Under the pieces are notes generated by a model. That model saw only the letters and a list, made by a program, of their open reading frames with translations. It searched no databases and was not told the origin of the DNA. A stretch of DNA of 64,000 nt. It comes from KBS50 sp042666615. GTDB lineage: Bacteria > Actinomycetota > Actinomycetes > Mycobacteriales > Micromonosporaceae. The stretch is taken from positions 1 to 64,000 of the forward strand of contig NZ_JBHTDD010000004.1 of assembly GCF_042666615.1 (NCBI RefSeq), read 5' to 3'. Position numbers and translations under genes: made by a program. Of the stretch, positions 45,293-54,443 are shown piece after piece. How positions within the stretch are numbered: the first letter of the stretch is position 1; every line of letters begins with the position of its first letter.

Positions 45293-48166
45293 ATGTCCTC
45301 CATGGAAGCCATCCCCATCGCTCAGCCGAAGACAGCACGAGACAACACCCGGATCACCCGGACCATCGCGGCCGGGGTGACCCTGCTCCTGACCGCGAGC
45401 GTCCTGACCGCCGCCGTGGGCGGCACCGCGCCGGCCGCCGCACATCCCATCAACGCCACCGACTTCCAGCAGGTCGAACTCGCCCGCGGCGCGGCCGAGG
45501 TCGGCGAGCCGATGTCGCTCGCGGTGCTGCCCGACCGGTCGGTGCTGCACACGGCCCGCAACGGCACACTCCGCCGGACCGACGCGGCCGGCACCACGAC
45601 GGTGATCGGCACCATTCCGGTCTACACCCACGACGAGGAAGGTCTGCAGGGCGTCGGCGTCGACCCCGGATTCGCCAGCAACCGCCGCGTCTACCTGTAC
45701 TACGCGCCGCCACTGTCCACCCCCGGCGGGGACGCGCCGGCCACCGGGACCAACTGGTCCGCCTGGCAGGGCGTCAACCGGCTGTCCCGGTTCACCCTCA
45801 ACGCCGACTTCACCCTCAACCAGGGCAGCAAGGTGGACGTCCTGGACGTGCCGGCCGACCGGGGCATCTGCTGTCACGTCGGCGGCGACATCGACTTCGA
45901 CGCCGCCGGCAACCTCTACCTCTCCACCGGCGACGACACCAACCCGTTCGACTCCGGCGGCTACGCCCCGATCGACGAGCGGACCAACCGCAACCCGGCG
46001 TACGACGCGCAACGCAGCGCGGCCAACACCAACGACCTGCGGGGCAAGATCCTGCGGATCAAGGTGAACGACAACGGGACGTACTCGATACCGAGCGGCA
46101 ACCTGTTCGCGCCCGGCACCGCCAACACCCGGCCGGAGATCTACGCGATGGGGTTCCGCAACCCGTTCCGGATGAGCGTCGACAAGGCCACCGGCATCGT
46201 GTACGTCGGCGACTACGGGCCGGACGCCGGCTCCAGCTCCGCCCGGGGACCCAGCGGCCAGGTCGAGTTCGACCGGGTCACCGGGCCCGGCAACTACGGC
46301 TGGCCCTACTGCACCGGCACCAACACCACCGCCGAGACGTACGCCGAATGGGACTTCGCCACCGGCACCGCCGGCGCCAAGTTCAACTGCGCGGGCGGCC
46401 CCACCAACAACTCGTTCCGCAACACCGGCCGGTCAACCCTGCCGGCGGCCCAACCGGCCTGGATCCGGTACGCCGGAGACGCCGGCTCGCCCCCGGAGTT
46501 CGGCGGCGGGTCCGAGTCGCCGATGGCCGGCCCGGTCTACCGGTACGACGCGGCGAACCCGTCGACCACGAAGTTCCCCCAGTCGTTCGACGGTCAGTTC
46601 TTCGCAACCGAGTTCGGCCGCGGCTGGATCAAGCCGATCCACGTCAACGCCAACGGCACGCCCGGCACCATCGACAGCTTCCCGTGGACCGGCAAGCAGG
46701 TGATGGACTCGGCGTTCGGCCCGGACGGTGCGTACTACGTGCTCGACTACGGCACCGGCTACTTCAACGGGGACGCCAACTCGGCCCTGTACCGGTTCGA
46801 CTACGTGGCCGGTGGCAACCGGGCCCCGGTGGCCCAGGCCAGCGCGGACAAGACCTCCGGGTCGGCCCCGTTGACGGTGAACTTCTCCTCCGCCGGGTCC
46901 ACCGATCCGGACGGCGGCGCGTTGACCTACTCGTGGGCGTTCGGCGACGGCACCAGCTCCACCGCCGCCAACCCGACCAAGACGTACAACACCAACGGGA
47001 CGTACACCGCGACGTTGACGGTCCGCGACCCACAGGGAGCCACCGGCAGCGCGAGCGTGCAGATCAGCGTGGGCAACACCGCCCCCACGGTGACCATCAC
47101 CAGCCCGGGTGACGGTCAACTGTTCTCCTTTGGTGACACAGTGCCGTTCTCGATAAGCGTCAGCGACCCGGAGGACGGCTCGATCGAATGCGCCCGGGTG
47201 AAGATGACCTACGTCCTCGGCCACGACCAGCACGGCCACCAGATCACCTCGAAGACCGGGTGCTCCGGTTCGATCGCCATCCCGGTCGACGGCGAGCACG
47301 ACGACGCGGCGAACATCTTCGCCATCTTCGACGCCGAGTACACCGACAACGGCGGGATCACCACGCACAAGCAGCACAGGCTCCAGCCCCGGCACCGGCA
47401 GGCCGAGCACTTCGGCACCTCGTCCGGCATCGCCACCTACGACAAGGCGGCGGCCGAGGGTGGCAAGACCGTCGGCAGCATCGACAACGGAGACTGGATC
47501 GCCTTCCAGCCCTACCGGCTGGGCAACGTCACCTCGTTCACCGCCCGGGTCTCCTCGGCCGGCGCTGGCGGCACGTTGCAGATCCGGGCCGGCTCGGCCA
47601 CCGGCACCGTACTCGGCTCGGCAACCGTCCCGGTCACCGGCGCCTGGGACTCGTTCACCACGGTCACCGGCGCCGTCTCCGGGGCACCCGCCGGCACCAC
47701 CACCCTCTATCTGACCTTCGCCGGTGGGTCCGGGGCGCTGTACGACGTCGACGCGTTCACGCTGAACACCGGCGGCGGGACCGGTGGCACCGGGCCGATC
47801 GTGGGTCTGGCCGGCAAGTGCCTGGACGTGCGGAACGCCGGGACGGCCGACGGGACGCAGATCCAGCTCTACACCTGTAACGGGTCGGCGGCGCAGACGT
47901 GGACGGTGACGCCGAACAGCACGGTAAAGGCGTTGGGCAAGTGCCTGGATGTCTCGGGTGGTGGTTCGGCGGACGGCACGAAGATCCAGTTGTGGACCTG
48001 CAACGGCACGGGTGCGCAGAACTGGTCGGCGCAGGCCGACGGGTCGGTGCGCAACCCGCAGTCGAACAAGTGCCTGGACGTGTCGGGCAACAGTTCGGCC
48101 GACTCGACCCCGGTGCACCTGTGGTCCTGCCACGGTGGCGCCAACCAGAAGTGGACCCTGCCCTGA
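45293..48166 (+). CDS. secreted PQQ-type sugar dehydrogenase with PKD, CBM6 and ricin-B domains
   Basis: A 957-residue exported multidomain protein. An N-terminal signal (VTLLLTASVLTAAVGGTAPAAA) is followed by a soluble-glucose-dehydrogenase-like beta-propeller (~60-500; GLQGVGVDPGFASNRRVYLYY, TNDLRGKILRIKVND, EIYAMGFRNPFRMSVD, GYFNGDANSALYRFDY). A PKD domain follows (~505-590; LTYSWAFGDGTSSTAANPTK), then a domain with GHDQHGHQI, a CBM6-like module (HRQAEHFGTSSGIATYDKAA) and a C-terminal ricin-B lectin (KCLDV repeats with QxW). The ATG at 45293 has GAAGGG upstream. It probably oxidises extracellular carbohydrate while bound to it. Cofactor binding is assumed from family. Confidence 0.85.
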   Translation: MSSMEAIPIAQPKTARDNTRITRTIAAGVTLLLTASVLTAAVGGTAPAAAHPINATDFQQVELARGAAEVGEPMSLAVLPDRSVLHTARNGTLRRTDAAGTTTVIGTIPVYTHDEEGLQGVGVDPGFASNRRVYLYYAPPLSTPGGDAPATGTNWSAWQGVNRLSRFTLNADFTLNQGSKVDVLDVPADRGICCHVGGDIDFDAAGNLYLSTGDDTNPFDSGGYAPIDERTNRNPAYDAQRSAANTNDLRGKILRIKVNDNGTYSIPSGNLFAPGTANTRPEIYAMGFRNPFRMSVDKATGIVYVGDYGPDAGSSSARGPSGQVEFDRVTGPGNYGWPYCTGTNTTAETYAEWDFATGTAGAKFNCAGGPTNNSFRNTGRSTLPAAQPAWIRYAGDAGSPPEFGGGSESPMAGPVYRYDAANPSTTKFPQSFDGQFFATEFGRGWIKPIHVNANGTPGTIDSFPWTGKQVMDSAFGPDGAYYVLDYGTGYFNGDANSALYRFDYVAGGNRAPVAQASADKTSGSAPLTVNFSSAGSTDPDGGALTYSWAFGDGTSSTAANPTKTYNTNGTYTATLTVRDPQGATGSASVQISVGNTAPTVTITSPGDGQLFSFGDTVPFSISVSDPEDGSIECARVKMTYVLGHDQHGHQITSKTGCSGSIAIPVDGEHDDAANIFAIFDAEYTDNGGITTHKQHRLQPRHRQAEHFGTSSGIATYDKAAAEGGKTVGSIDNGDWIAFQPYRLGNVTSFTARVSSAGAGGTLQIRAGSATGTVLGSATVPVTGAWDSFTTVTGAVSGAPAGTTTLYLTFAGGSGALYDVDAFTLNTGGGTGGTGPIVGLAGKCLDVRNAGTADGTQIQLYTCNGSAAQTWTVTPNSTVKALGKCLDVSGGGSADGTKIQLWTCNGTGAQNWSAQADGSVRNPQSNKCLDVSGNSSADSTPVHLWSCHGGANQKWTLP
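47791..48163 (+). repeat. ricin-B module repeat, copy 1
   Basis: Aligns without gaps to 49581-49953 (offset 1790) at roughly 93% identity by hand count. Most differences are third-codon-position. Confidence 0.9.
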
Positions 48167-48175
48167 CCCCGATGT

Positions 48176-48223
48176 AAGGGAGGCCCCTTGTCCTGTGACC
48201 TAGCATTTCAAGGGGCCCTTCCT
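48176..48223. terminator. long hairpin between the secreted-protein genes
   Basis: Arms 48176-48190 and 48209-48223 pair at 12 of 15 positions (AGGCCCCTTG / CAAGGGGCCC core) around an 18-nt loop. It belongs to the AAGGGGCCCTT family seen again near 50 kb. Probable terminator. Confidence 0.6.
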
Positions 48224-48243
48224 AACCGATAGGGAGAGCGAAC

Positions 48244-49956
48244 ATGCGAAGGAAACTCCGGTCCATCCTCGCCGGCGCGGCGGCCACGCTCGCCGTGCTG
48301 GCCTGCACCGCGCCGGCCAGCCCGGCCACCGCCGCCGACGCCCCGTACGACGTCTTGGTGTTCTCCAAGACCGCCGGGTTCCGGCACGACTCGATCGCGG
48401 TCGGTACCCAGGCCATCCGGGACCTCGGCGCGGCCAACAGCTTCACGGTGACCGCCACCGAGGACGCCGCCGCGTTCACCACCGGCAACCTCGCCCAGTA
48501 CGAGGCCGTGGTCTTCCTCAACACCACCGGCGACGTACTCAACAACACCCAACAAGCCGCGTTCGAGTCCTACATCGGCTCCGGCGGCGGCTACGTCGGC
48601 GTGCACTCGGCCGCCGACACCGAATACGGCTGGACGTTCTACGGCAACCTGGTCGGCGCCTACTTCGCCTCGCACCCGGCCATCCAGCAGGCCACCGTCA
48701 AGGTGGAGGACCGCGCGCACGCGGCCACGGCACACCTGCCGCAGACCTGGACCCGCACCGACGAGTGGTACAACTACCAGACCAACGCCCGGTCCACCGC
48801 CCACGTGCTGGCCACCCTCGACGAATCGTCGTACTCCGGCGGCGGCATGGGCACCGACCACCCACACGCCTGGTGCAAGACCTACGCCGGCGGCCGGGCC
48901 TTCTACACCGGCGGCGGTCACACCCAGGCGTCGTACGCCGAACCGGCGTTCCGCGCGCACCTGCTCGGCGGCATCCGGTACGCGGCCGGCCGGGCCAAGG
49001 CCGACTGCCGGCCGGAAACCGGCTACACGACCCTCTACAACGGCTCCACCACCGGCTGGTCCCAGGCCGGCCCCGGCGGCTTCACCAACACCGACGCCAC
49101 CCTGACCTCGTACGACGGGATGGGTTTGTACTGGTACAGCGCCAAGCAATTCACGAACTACTCGCTCAAGCTGGACTGGCGGATGGCCGGCGACGACAAC
49201 TCCGGCGTATTCATCGGCTTCCCGCCGTCGTCGGACCCCTGGTCCGCGGTGAACAACGGTTACGAGATTCAGATCGACGCCACCGACAGCCCGGACCGGA
49301 CCACCGGATCGGTGTACGGCTTCAAGTCGCCGGACATCGCGGCCCGGGACGCGGCGCTCAACCCGCCGGGGGAGTGGAACACGTTCGAGCTGCTGGTCGA
49401 GGGCGAGCGGCTGCGGGTCTACCTCAACGGGGCGCAGGTGAACGACTTCACCAACCCCGACCCGGTGCGCTCGCTGGCCGGCCACATCGGGCTGCAGAAC
49501 CACGGCACCGGTGACGACGTGTCGTTCCGCAACATCCGGATCAAGGAACTCGGGGGTACGCCTCCGCCGGGGCCCCGTACCGGGCCGATCGTGGGCCTGG
49601 CCGGCAAGTGCCTGGACGTGCGGAACGCCGGGACGGCCGACGGGACGCAGATCCAGCTCTACACCTGCAACGGCACGGCGGCGCAGACCTGGACCGTGAC
49701 GCCGAACAGCACGGTAAAGGCGTTGGGCAAGTGCCTGGACGTCTCGGGTGGCGGCTCGGCCAACGGCACGAAGATCCAGTTGTGGACCTGTAACGGCACC
49801 GGTGCGCAGAACTGGTCGGCGCAGGCCGACGGGTCGGTGCGCAACCCGCAGTCGGGCAAGTGCCTGGACGTGTCCGGCAACAACCCGGCCGACTCGACGC
49901 CGGTGCATCTGTGGACCTGTCACGGCGGCGCCAACCAGAAATGGGTAATGCCGTAG
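48244..49956 (+). CDS. secreted ThuA + DUF1080-like protein with ricin-B lectin
   Basis: A 570-residue exported protein. Residues ~1-31 are a signal peptide (ILAGAAATLAVLACTAPASP). Residues ~35-245 are a ThuA-like trehalose-utilisation/glutamine-amidotransferase-fold domain (YDVLVFSKTAGFRHDSI, GGGYVGVHSAADTEYGWTFYG, GGGMGTDHPHAWC, RAFYTGGGHTQASY). Residues ~255-435 are a DUF1080/LamG-like jelly roll (YTTLYNGSTTGWSQAGPGGF, GDDNSGVFIGFPP, IGLQNHGTGDDVSFRNIRIKE). Residues ~445-570 are a ricin-B lectin near-identical to the previous protein's. Sugar-binding or 3-keto-glycoside processing is the usual context. Activity is unknown. Confidence 0.85.
   Translation: MRRKLRSILAGAAATLAVLACTAPASPATAADAPYDVLVFSKTAGFRHDSIAVGTQAIRDLGAANSFTVTATEDAAAFTTGNLAQYEAVVFLNTTGDVLNNTQQAAFESYIGSGGGYVGVHSAADTEYGWTFYGNLVGAYFASHPAIQQATVKVEDRAHAATAHLPQTWTRTDEWYNYQTNARSTAHVLATLDESSYSGGGMGTDHPHAWCKTYAGGRAFYTGGGHTQASYAEPAFRAHLLGGIRYAAGRAKADCRPETGYTTLYNGSTTGWSQAGPGGFTNTDATLTSYDGMGLYWYSAKQFTNYSLKLDWRMAGDDNSGVFIGFPPSSDPWSAVNNGYEIQIDATDSPDRTTGSVYGFKSPDIAARDAALNPPGEWNTFELLVEGERLRVYLNGAQVNDFTNPDPVRSLAGHIGLQNHGTGDDVSFRNIRIKELGGTPPPGPRTGPIVGLAGKCLDVRNAGTADGTQIQLYTCNGTAAQTWTVTPNSTVKALGKCLDVSGGGSANGTKIQLWTCNGTGAQNWSAQADGSVRNPQSGKCLDVSGNNPADSTPVHLWTCHGGANQKWVMP
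49581..49953 (+). repeat. ricin-B module repeat, copy 2
   Basis: Partner of 47791-48163, gapless and about 93% identical. Confidence 0.9.
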
Positions 49957-49990
49957 GCGTACGGGTGGTCATGCGGTGGCCGTGAGCCGC

Positions 49991-50047
49991 GCGTTAGGAA
50001 GGGCCCCTTCCTATACAAAAAGCGTTAAGAAGGGGCCCTTCCTTACT
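49991..50047. repeat. pair of AAGGGGCCCTT palindromic repeats
   Basis: Two palindromic elements, GCGTTAGGAAGGGCCCCTTC (starting 49991) and GCGTTAAGAAGGGGCCCTTC (starting 50022), sit head to tail after the ThuA gene. The remainder of the 325-bp interval to 50281 has no gene I can support. Confidence 0.8.
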
Positions 50048-50281
50048 GCGGTCGGAGGCACCTAGAGTGGTCACCGGCGACCCGGATCGGCCGCCGGTGA
50101 CCCGGCGGGAGGCGCAACCCACCGGGTGACGGCATCGCGATGCCCACCGGTGCTCCCATCCGGCCGCCGACCGGCGCGGCCGGTCTCCCTCGCACCGTCC
50201 ACCGGCGTCGCCCCCGAGGCGTACGCCGGGATTCCTTGCCGAGCAGCGGGATTCCCAGGGCAATAGGGGAGGACGACGACA

Positions 50282-51289
50282 ATGACCCGACCGATCACAC
50301 TCTTCACTGGACAGTGGGCCGACCTGCCGTTCGAGGAGGTCTGCCGGCTGGCCTCGGAGTGGGGCTACGACGGGCTGGAGATCGCCTGCTGGGGCGACCA
50401 TTTCGAGGTGGACCGCGCACTGGCCGACGAGTCGTACGTCGACCGCAAGCGGGAGACGCTGGCCAAGCACAACCTCCAGGTGTTCGCCATCTCCAACCAC
50501 CTGGTCGGGCAGGCGGTCTGCGACCATCCGATCGACGAGCGACACCAGGGCATCCTGCCGGCCCGGATCTGGGGCGACGGCGAGCCGGAGGGGGTCCGGC
50601 AGCGGGCCGCGCAGGAACTCAAGGACACCGCCCGGGCGGCGGCGAAGCTCGGCGTCCGGACCGTCGTCGGCTTCACCGGCTCATCGATCTGGCACACCGT
50701 GGCGATGTTCCCGCCGGTGCCGGCGTCGATGATCGACAAGGGGTACCAGGACTTCGCCGACCGGTGGAACCCGATCCTCGACGTGTTCGACGAGGTGGGG
50801 GTGCGGTTCGCGCACGAGGTGCACCCCAGCGAGATCGCGTACGACTACTGGACCACGAAGCGCACCCTGGAGGCCATCGGGCACCGGCCGGCGTTCGGCC
50901 TCAACTGGGATCCGTCGCACTTCGTCTGGCAGGAGCTGGACCCGGTCAATTTCCTGTTCGACTTCGCCGATCGGATCTACCACGTGGACTGCAAGGACGC
51001 GAAGGTGCGTACCGGGGACGGGCGCCGGGGTCGGCTCTCCTCGCACCTGCCGTGGGCGGACCTGCGGCGCGGGTGGGATTTCGTCTCCACCGGGCACGGT
51101 GACGTGCCGTGGGAGGACTGCTTCCGGGCGTTGAACGCGATCGGATACGACGGTCCGATCTCCATCGAGTGGGAGGACGCCGGGATGGACCGCCTGGTGG
51201 GCGCCCCGGAGGCGCTGGGCTTCGTGCGCCGGCTGGCCTTCGACGCGCCCGCCGCGGCGTTCGACGCCGCCTTCGCCAGCAAGGACTGA
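50282..51289 (+). CDS. sugar phosphate isomerase/epimerase (TIM barrel)
   Basis: A 335-residue xylose-isomerase-like barrel, different from the Ebo-operon barrels: ITLFTGQWADLPFEEVCRLASEWGYDGLEIACWGDHFEV, VFAISNHLVGQAVCDHPIDERHQ, TVVGFTGSSIWHTVAMFPPV, VRFAHEVHPSEIAYDYWTT with a ligand Glu, FGLNWDPSHFVWQ, YHVDCKDAKV and GPISIEWEDAGMDR. This subgroup commonly accompanies Gfo/Idh dehydrogenases and ThuA proteins. It is thus probably part of the same sugar-processing locus. GGGGAGG precedes the ATG by 7 nt. Confidence 0.88.
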   Translation: MTRPITLFTGQWADLPFEEVCRLASEWGYDGLEIACWGDHFEVDRALADESYVDRKRETLAKHNLQVFAISNHLVGQAVCDHPIDERHQGILPARIWGDGEPEGVRQRAAQELKDTARAAAKLGVRTVVGFTGSSIWHTVAMFPPVPASMIDKGYQDFADRWNPILDVFDEVGVRFAHEVHPSEIAYDYWTTKRTLEAIGHRPAFGLNWDPSHFVWQELDPVNFLFDFADRIYHVDCKDAKVRTGDGRRGRLSSHLPWADLRRGWDFVSTGHGDVPWEDCFRALNAIGYDGPISIEWEDAGMDRLVGAPEALGFVRRLAFDAPAAAFDAAFASKD

Positions 51290-51352
51290 GCCGCCCTCGG
51301 CCGGCGGCTGGTCCGCCCGGTCGAGGACCGCCGTGGAGTCCGGGGTACGAAA

Positions 51353-51384
51353 GCGGGCCGGCAGCCAGATGGCTGCCGGCCCGC
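51353..51384. terminator. strong bidirectional hairpin
   Basis: A perfect 14-bp stem (GCGGGCCGGCAGCC / GGCTGCCGGCCCGC) with an AGAT loop lies between convergent genes. Confidence 0.8.
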
Positions 51385-51412
51385 TCGGCGACCGTCTTCC
51401 CGAGAGCGAGCC

Positions 51413-51781
51413 TCAGAGGGTGCTGCCGTTGGTGCCGGTGCCGGACGACTTCGGCCGCGTGCTGGACGACGACGGGCTGGTGGTCGAGCTGGACGAGGCC
51501 GGGGTGCCCGCGAAGGCGTTGTCGGCGCTGGTCAGCTCGCTGCTGCCGGTGTCCGTCCCGCTCAGCTTCTCGCCGAACTTGGTCTGGCCCAGCCGGTCCT
51601 TGCCCTCCGAGTACAGCCGGTTGGCCTGGGCCTGGGCGACGCCGGCCGCCTCCTGGACGGAGGGGTGGTCGAGGACCTTGCGGCCCTTGAGGACCAGCTC
51701 CTCGTACTTCTCCCGGCCGGCGCGGGCGCCCAGGACGAAGCCCGTAGCCAGCCCGCCGATGAACAAGAGCTTTCCGCGCAT
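51413..51781 (-). CDS. YtxH-like small membrane-anchored protein
   Basis: A 122-residue protein. MRGKLLFIGGLATGFVLGAR is a glycine-zipper membrane segment typical of YtxH-like proteins, followed by AGREKYEELVLKGRKVLDHP, an amphipathic helix and a Ser/Thr-rich disordered tail (ASSSSTTSPSSSSTRPKSSG). Function unknown; relatives are stress- or envelope-associated. AAAGGAG precedes the ATG on the minus strand. Confidence 0.75.
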   Translation of the reverse strand: MRGKLLFIGGLATGFVLGARAGREKYEELVLKGRKVLDHPSVQEAAGVAQAQANRLYSEGKDRLGQTKFGEKLSGTDTGSSELTSADNAFAGTPASSSSTTSPSSSSTRPKSSGTGTNGSTL

Positions 51782-52063
51782 GGCGGCTCCTTTCGTACCT
51801 GACGCTCCGTTGTTCCCGGATCAGCCCGGGGGATCAATGGTGTCGCGCCTGCGTCGTCTGTGCCCGGTTAACTACCCAGCCGTGCTCCGGGTCATGCCTC
51901 CCCAACCGGATACCCGCCAACGGGCGTTACGCACCGGCGGGCGGCGTCGTCCGGGTCCGCGTCGGCGGTCGGGGCCGGGAACCCGGTGGACCGGCATCCC
52001 CGGTCGTCCTGTACTCTTATGGCCGTCGCGCGGCGCGGAGAGATCCGCTGCCGGCCACCGCGA

Positions 52064-52136
52064 TCCCCCGTAGCTCAATTGGCAGAGCAGCCGGCTGTTA
52101 ACCGGCAGGTTTTTGGTTCGAGTCCAAACGGGGGAG
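52064..52136 (+). tRNA. tRNA-Asn (GTT)
   Basis: A full cloverleaf: acceptor TCCCCCG (52064-52070) pairs with CGGGGGA (52129-52135), discriminator G. Anticodon stem GCCGG/CCGGC with loop CTGTTAA and anticodon GTT at 52097-52099. T-loop TTCGAGT. CCA is not encoded. Confidence 0.96.
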
Positions 52137-52280
52137 CTTTCCCACGAATCCCCGCCCGTCGGCGTCGCCGACGGGCATTGTTCTTATCCGGGGTACGTCA
52201 TCGCGCTCGCGATTCCCTGCGCTTCCGGATTGCCCACCCTAGACTCCGGTTGCGTCGTTTACTGCGTCGATTGGAGCGGG

Positions 52281-54443
52281 ATGACCGGGATGCGGACCCG
52301 GACGGCGATCTCCATCGCCATCGCGGTGGTGCTCGCCTGGTTGGCGATCGGCGCGTTCGCCGGCCCGTACTCCGGCCGGCTGAGCGAGGTCAGCACCAAT
52401 GACAACGCCGCCTTCCTGCCCGCCGACGCCGAGGCGACAAAGGCGCTGAACCTGGCCCGTGGGTTCATCGAGCAGGAGACCACGCCCGCCCTGGTGCTCT
52501 ACGAGCGGCCGAGCGGGATCACGCCCGAGGACCGGGCCAAGGTCGCCGCCGACGCCGAACGGTTCGCCCAGGTCTCCGGGGTGGTCACCCCGTTGTCCCC
52601 ACCGATCCCCAGCCAGGACGGCAAGGCAATCCAGATCGTCGTCCCGATCGACAGCGCCGAGGGCGAACAGATCCAGACGGTGACCGAGGAACTGCGGGCG
52701 ATAGTCGGACCCGACGAGGGCGGTCTCAACGCGTACGTGGCCGGGCCGGCCGGCGTGCTCGCCGACCTCGTCGAGGTGTTCTCCTCGATCGACGGGCCGC
52801 TGCTGCTGGTCACCCTCTCCGTGGTGCTGGTCATCCTGCTGATCGTCTACCGCAGCCCGATCTTGTGGATCATCCCGTTGTTCTCGGCCGGCATGTCTTA
52901 CACGGTGGCGGTGCTGCTTGTCTACTTCACCACCGACGCCGGGATCATCACCCTGAACGGGCAGTCGCAGGGGATCCTCACGGTGCTGGTCTTCGGCGCC
53001 GGCACCGACTACGCGTTGCTGCTCATCGCCAGATACCGGGAGGAACTGCACCACTACCAGCGTCCGGTGGACGCCATGAAGGTGGCCTGGCGCGGTGCCG
53101 CCCCGGCGATCCTCGCCTCCGGATCCACAGTCATCGCCGGCCTGCTCTGCCTCCTGCTGTCCAGCCTCGAGTCCAACCGGTCGCTCGGGCCCGTCAGCGC
53201 GCTCGGCATCGGCGTCACCCTGGTCGTGATGCTCACCCTGCTGCCGGCATTGCTGCTGCTCGGCGGCCGGTGGGCATTCTGGCCCAAGATGCCGCGCGCC
53301 GACGACGAGCAGATCACGGGCAAGCTGTGGAAACCGATCGGACGGTTCGTCGGCCGGCGGGCCCGACCGGTCTGGGTCGGCACCACCCTGTTCCTCGCCC
53401 TGTTGATCGTCGGGCTCACCCAACTCGGTGCCACCAAGCTCGGCCAGACCGACCAGTTCACCCAGAGCACCGACTCCAAGCTGGGACAGCAGGCGATCGC
53501 CCGACACTTCCCGGGCGGCCAGGGCAGTCCGGTCACCATCTTTCCCACCGCCGCCACCGCCGGCGAGATCAGCCGGATCGTCGAGGGCCTACCCGGGGTG
53601 GCGGCCGTCCGGACGCTGCCGGCGCAGGGCTCCCCGAGCGGACCGGGTGCCGTCCCCGGCGGTCCCGAGGAGCCGGGGCAGACCCAGCCACCCAAGGTGG
53701 TCGACGGGCGGGTGCAACTCCAGGCGACCCTGACCGCGCAGGCGGACAGCGTGGCGGCGGAGAGAGTGGTGCGCGACATCCGGCGGGCGGTGGACGCGGT
53801 GCCGGCCGCGGACGCGATCGTCGGCGGCTACACGGCCATCGACCTGGACACCGCCGACGCGTCGGTACGGGACCGCAACCTCATCATCCCGGTGGTGCTC
53901 GCCGTCATCGCGGTGATCCTCGCCGCGCTGCTGCGCTCGATCCTGGCACCGGTGCTGCTCATCCTCACCGTTGTGCTGTCCTTCCTGGCCACGCTGGGTC
54001 TGTGCGCGATCCTGTTCACCCACGTGTTGGGTTTCCCGGGGGTGGACGCGTCGTTCCCGCTGTTCGCCTTCGTGTTCCTGGTCGCCCTGGGCATCGACTA
54101 CAACATCTTCCTGATGACCCGGGTCCGCGAGGAGGCCCTGCGGCTGGGCACCCGGACCGGGGTGCTCAAGGGACTCGTGGTGACCGGGGGCGTGATCACC
54201 TCGGCCGGCGTGGTGCTCGCGGCGACGTTCTCCGCGCTCGCCGTACTCCCGCTGGTGGTGCTCGTCGAGATCGGCATGGCGGTCGCCATCGGGGTGCTGC
54301 TGGACACCATCATCGTGCGGTCGCTGCTGGTGCCGGCGCTGACGTACGACATCGGCCCGCGGGTGTGGTGGCCGGGGGCCCTGTCCCGGGCCGACCGGAC
54401 GGACGAAGGGAACCGGCGTGACCGGGCAGTCGAGCGACTCTGA
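52281..54443 (+). CDS. MMPL/RND-family membrane transporter
   Basis: A 720-residue MMPL-type exporter with two repeats of one TM helix, an extracellular domain and five TM helices. Repeat 1: ISIAIAVVLAWLAIGAFAGPYSGRLSEVSTND, then LLVTLSVVLVILLIVYRSPILW and the signature GAGTDYALLLIARYREELHHYQRP. Repeat 2: LIIPVVLAVIAVILAALLRSIL, then ALGIDYNIFLMTRVREEAL. The paired Asp residues in GTDYALL and GIDYNIF are the proton-relay positions. Family members export lipids, siderophores or antibiotics. The ATG at 52281 has GGAGCGGG upstream. The 3' end overlaps the next gene by 26 bp. Confidence 0.92.
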   Translation: MTGMRTRTAISIAIAVVLAWLAIGAFAGPYSGRLSEVSTNDNAAFLPADAEATKALNLARGFIEQETTPALVLYERPSGITPEDRAKVAADAERFAQVSGVVTPLSPPIPSQDGKAIQIVVPIDSAEGEQIQTVTEELRAIVGPDEGGLNAYVAGPAGVLADLVEVFSSIDGPLLLVTLSVVLVILLIVYRSPILWIIPLFSAGMSYTVAVLLVYFTTDAGIITLNGQSQGILTVLVFGAGTDYALLLIARYREELHHYQRPVDAMKVAWRGAAPAILASGSTVIAGLLCLLLSSLESNRSLGPVSALGIGVTLVVMLTLLPALLLLGGRWAFWPKMPRADDEQITGKLWKPIGRFVGRRARPVWVGTTLFLALLIVGLTQLGATKLGQTDQFTQSTDSKLGQQAIARHFPGGQGSPVTIFPTAATAGEISRIVEGLPGVAAVRTLPAQGSPSGPGAVPGGPEEPGQTQPPKVVDGRVQLQATLTAQADSVAAERVVRDIRRAVDAVPAADAIVGGYTAIDLDTADASVRDRNLIIPVVLAVIAVILAALLRSILAPVLLILTVVLSFLATLGLCAILFTHVLGFPGVDASFPLFAFVFLVALGIDYNIFLMTRVREEALRLGTRTGVLKGLVVTGGVITSAGVVLAATFSALAVLPLVVLVEIGMAVAIGVLLDTIIVRSLLVPALTYDIGPRVWWPGALSRADRTDEGNRRDRAVERL

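Noticed and set aside
45169..47112. 647-codon alternate plus-strand frame inside the sugar dehydrogenase gene
   Set aside because: Arg/His-rich frame-shifted reading of the true gene, with no start context.
52113..52280. 56-codon upstream extension of the MMPL protein
   Set aside because: It begins inside tRNA-Asn. The ATG at 52281 has a proper ribosome site and matches the family N-terminus.
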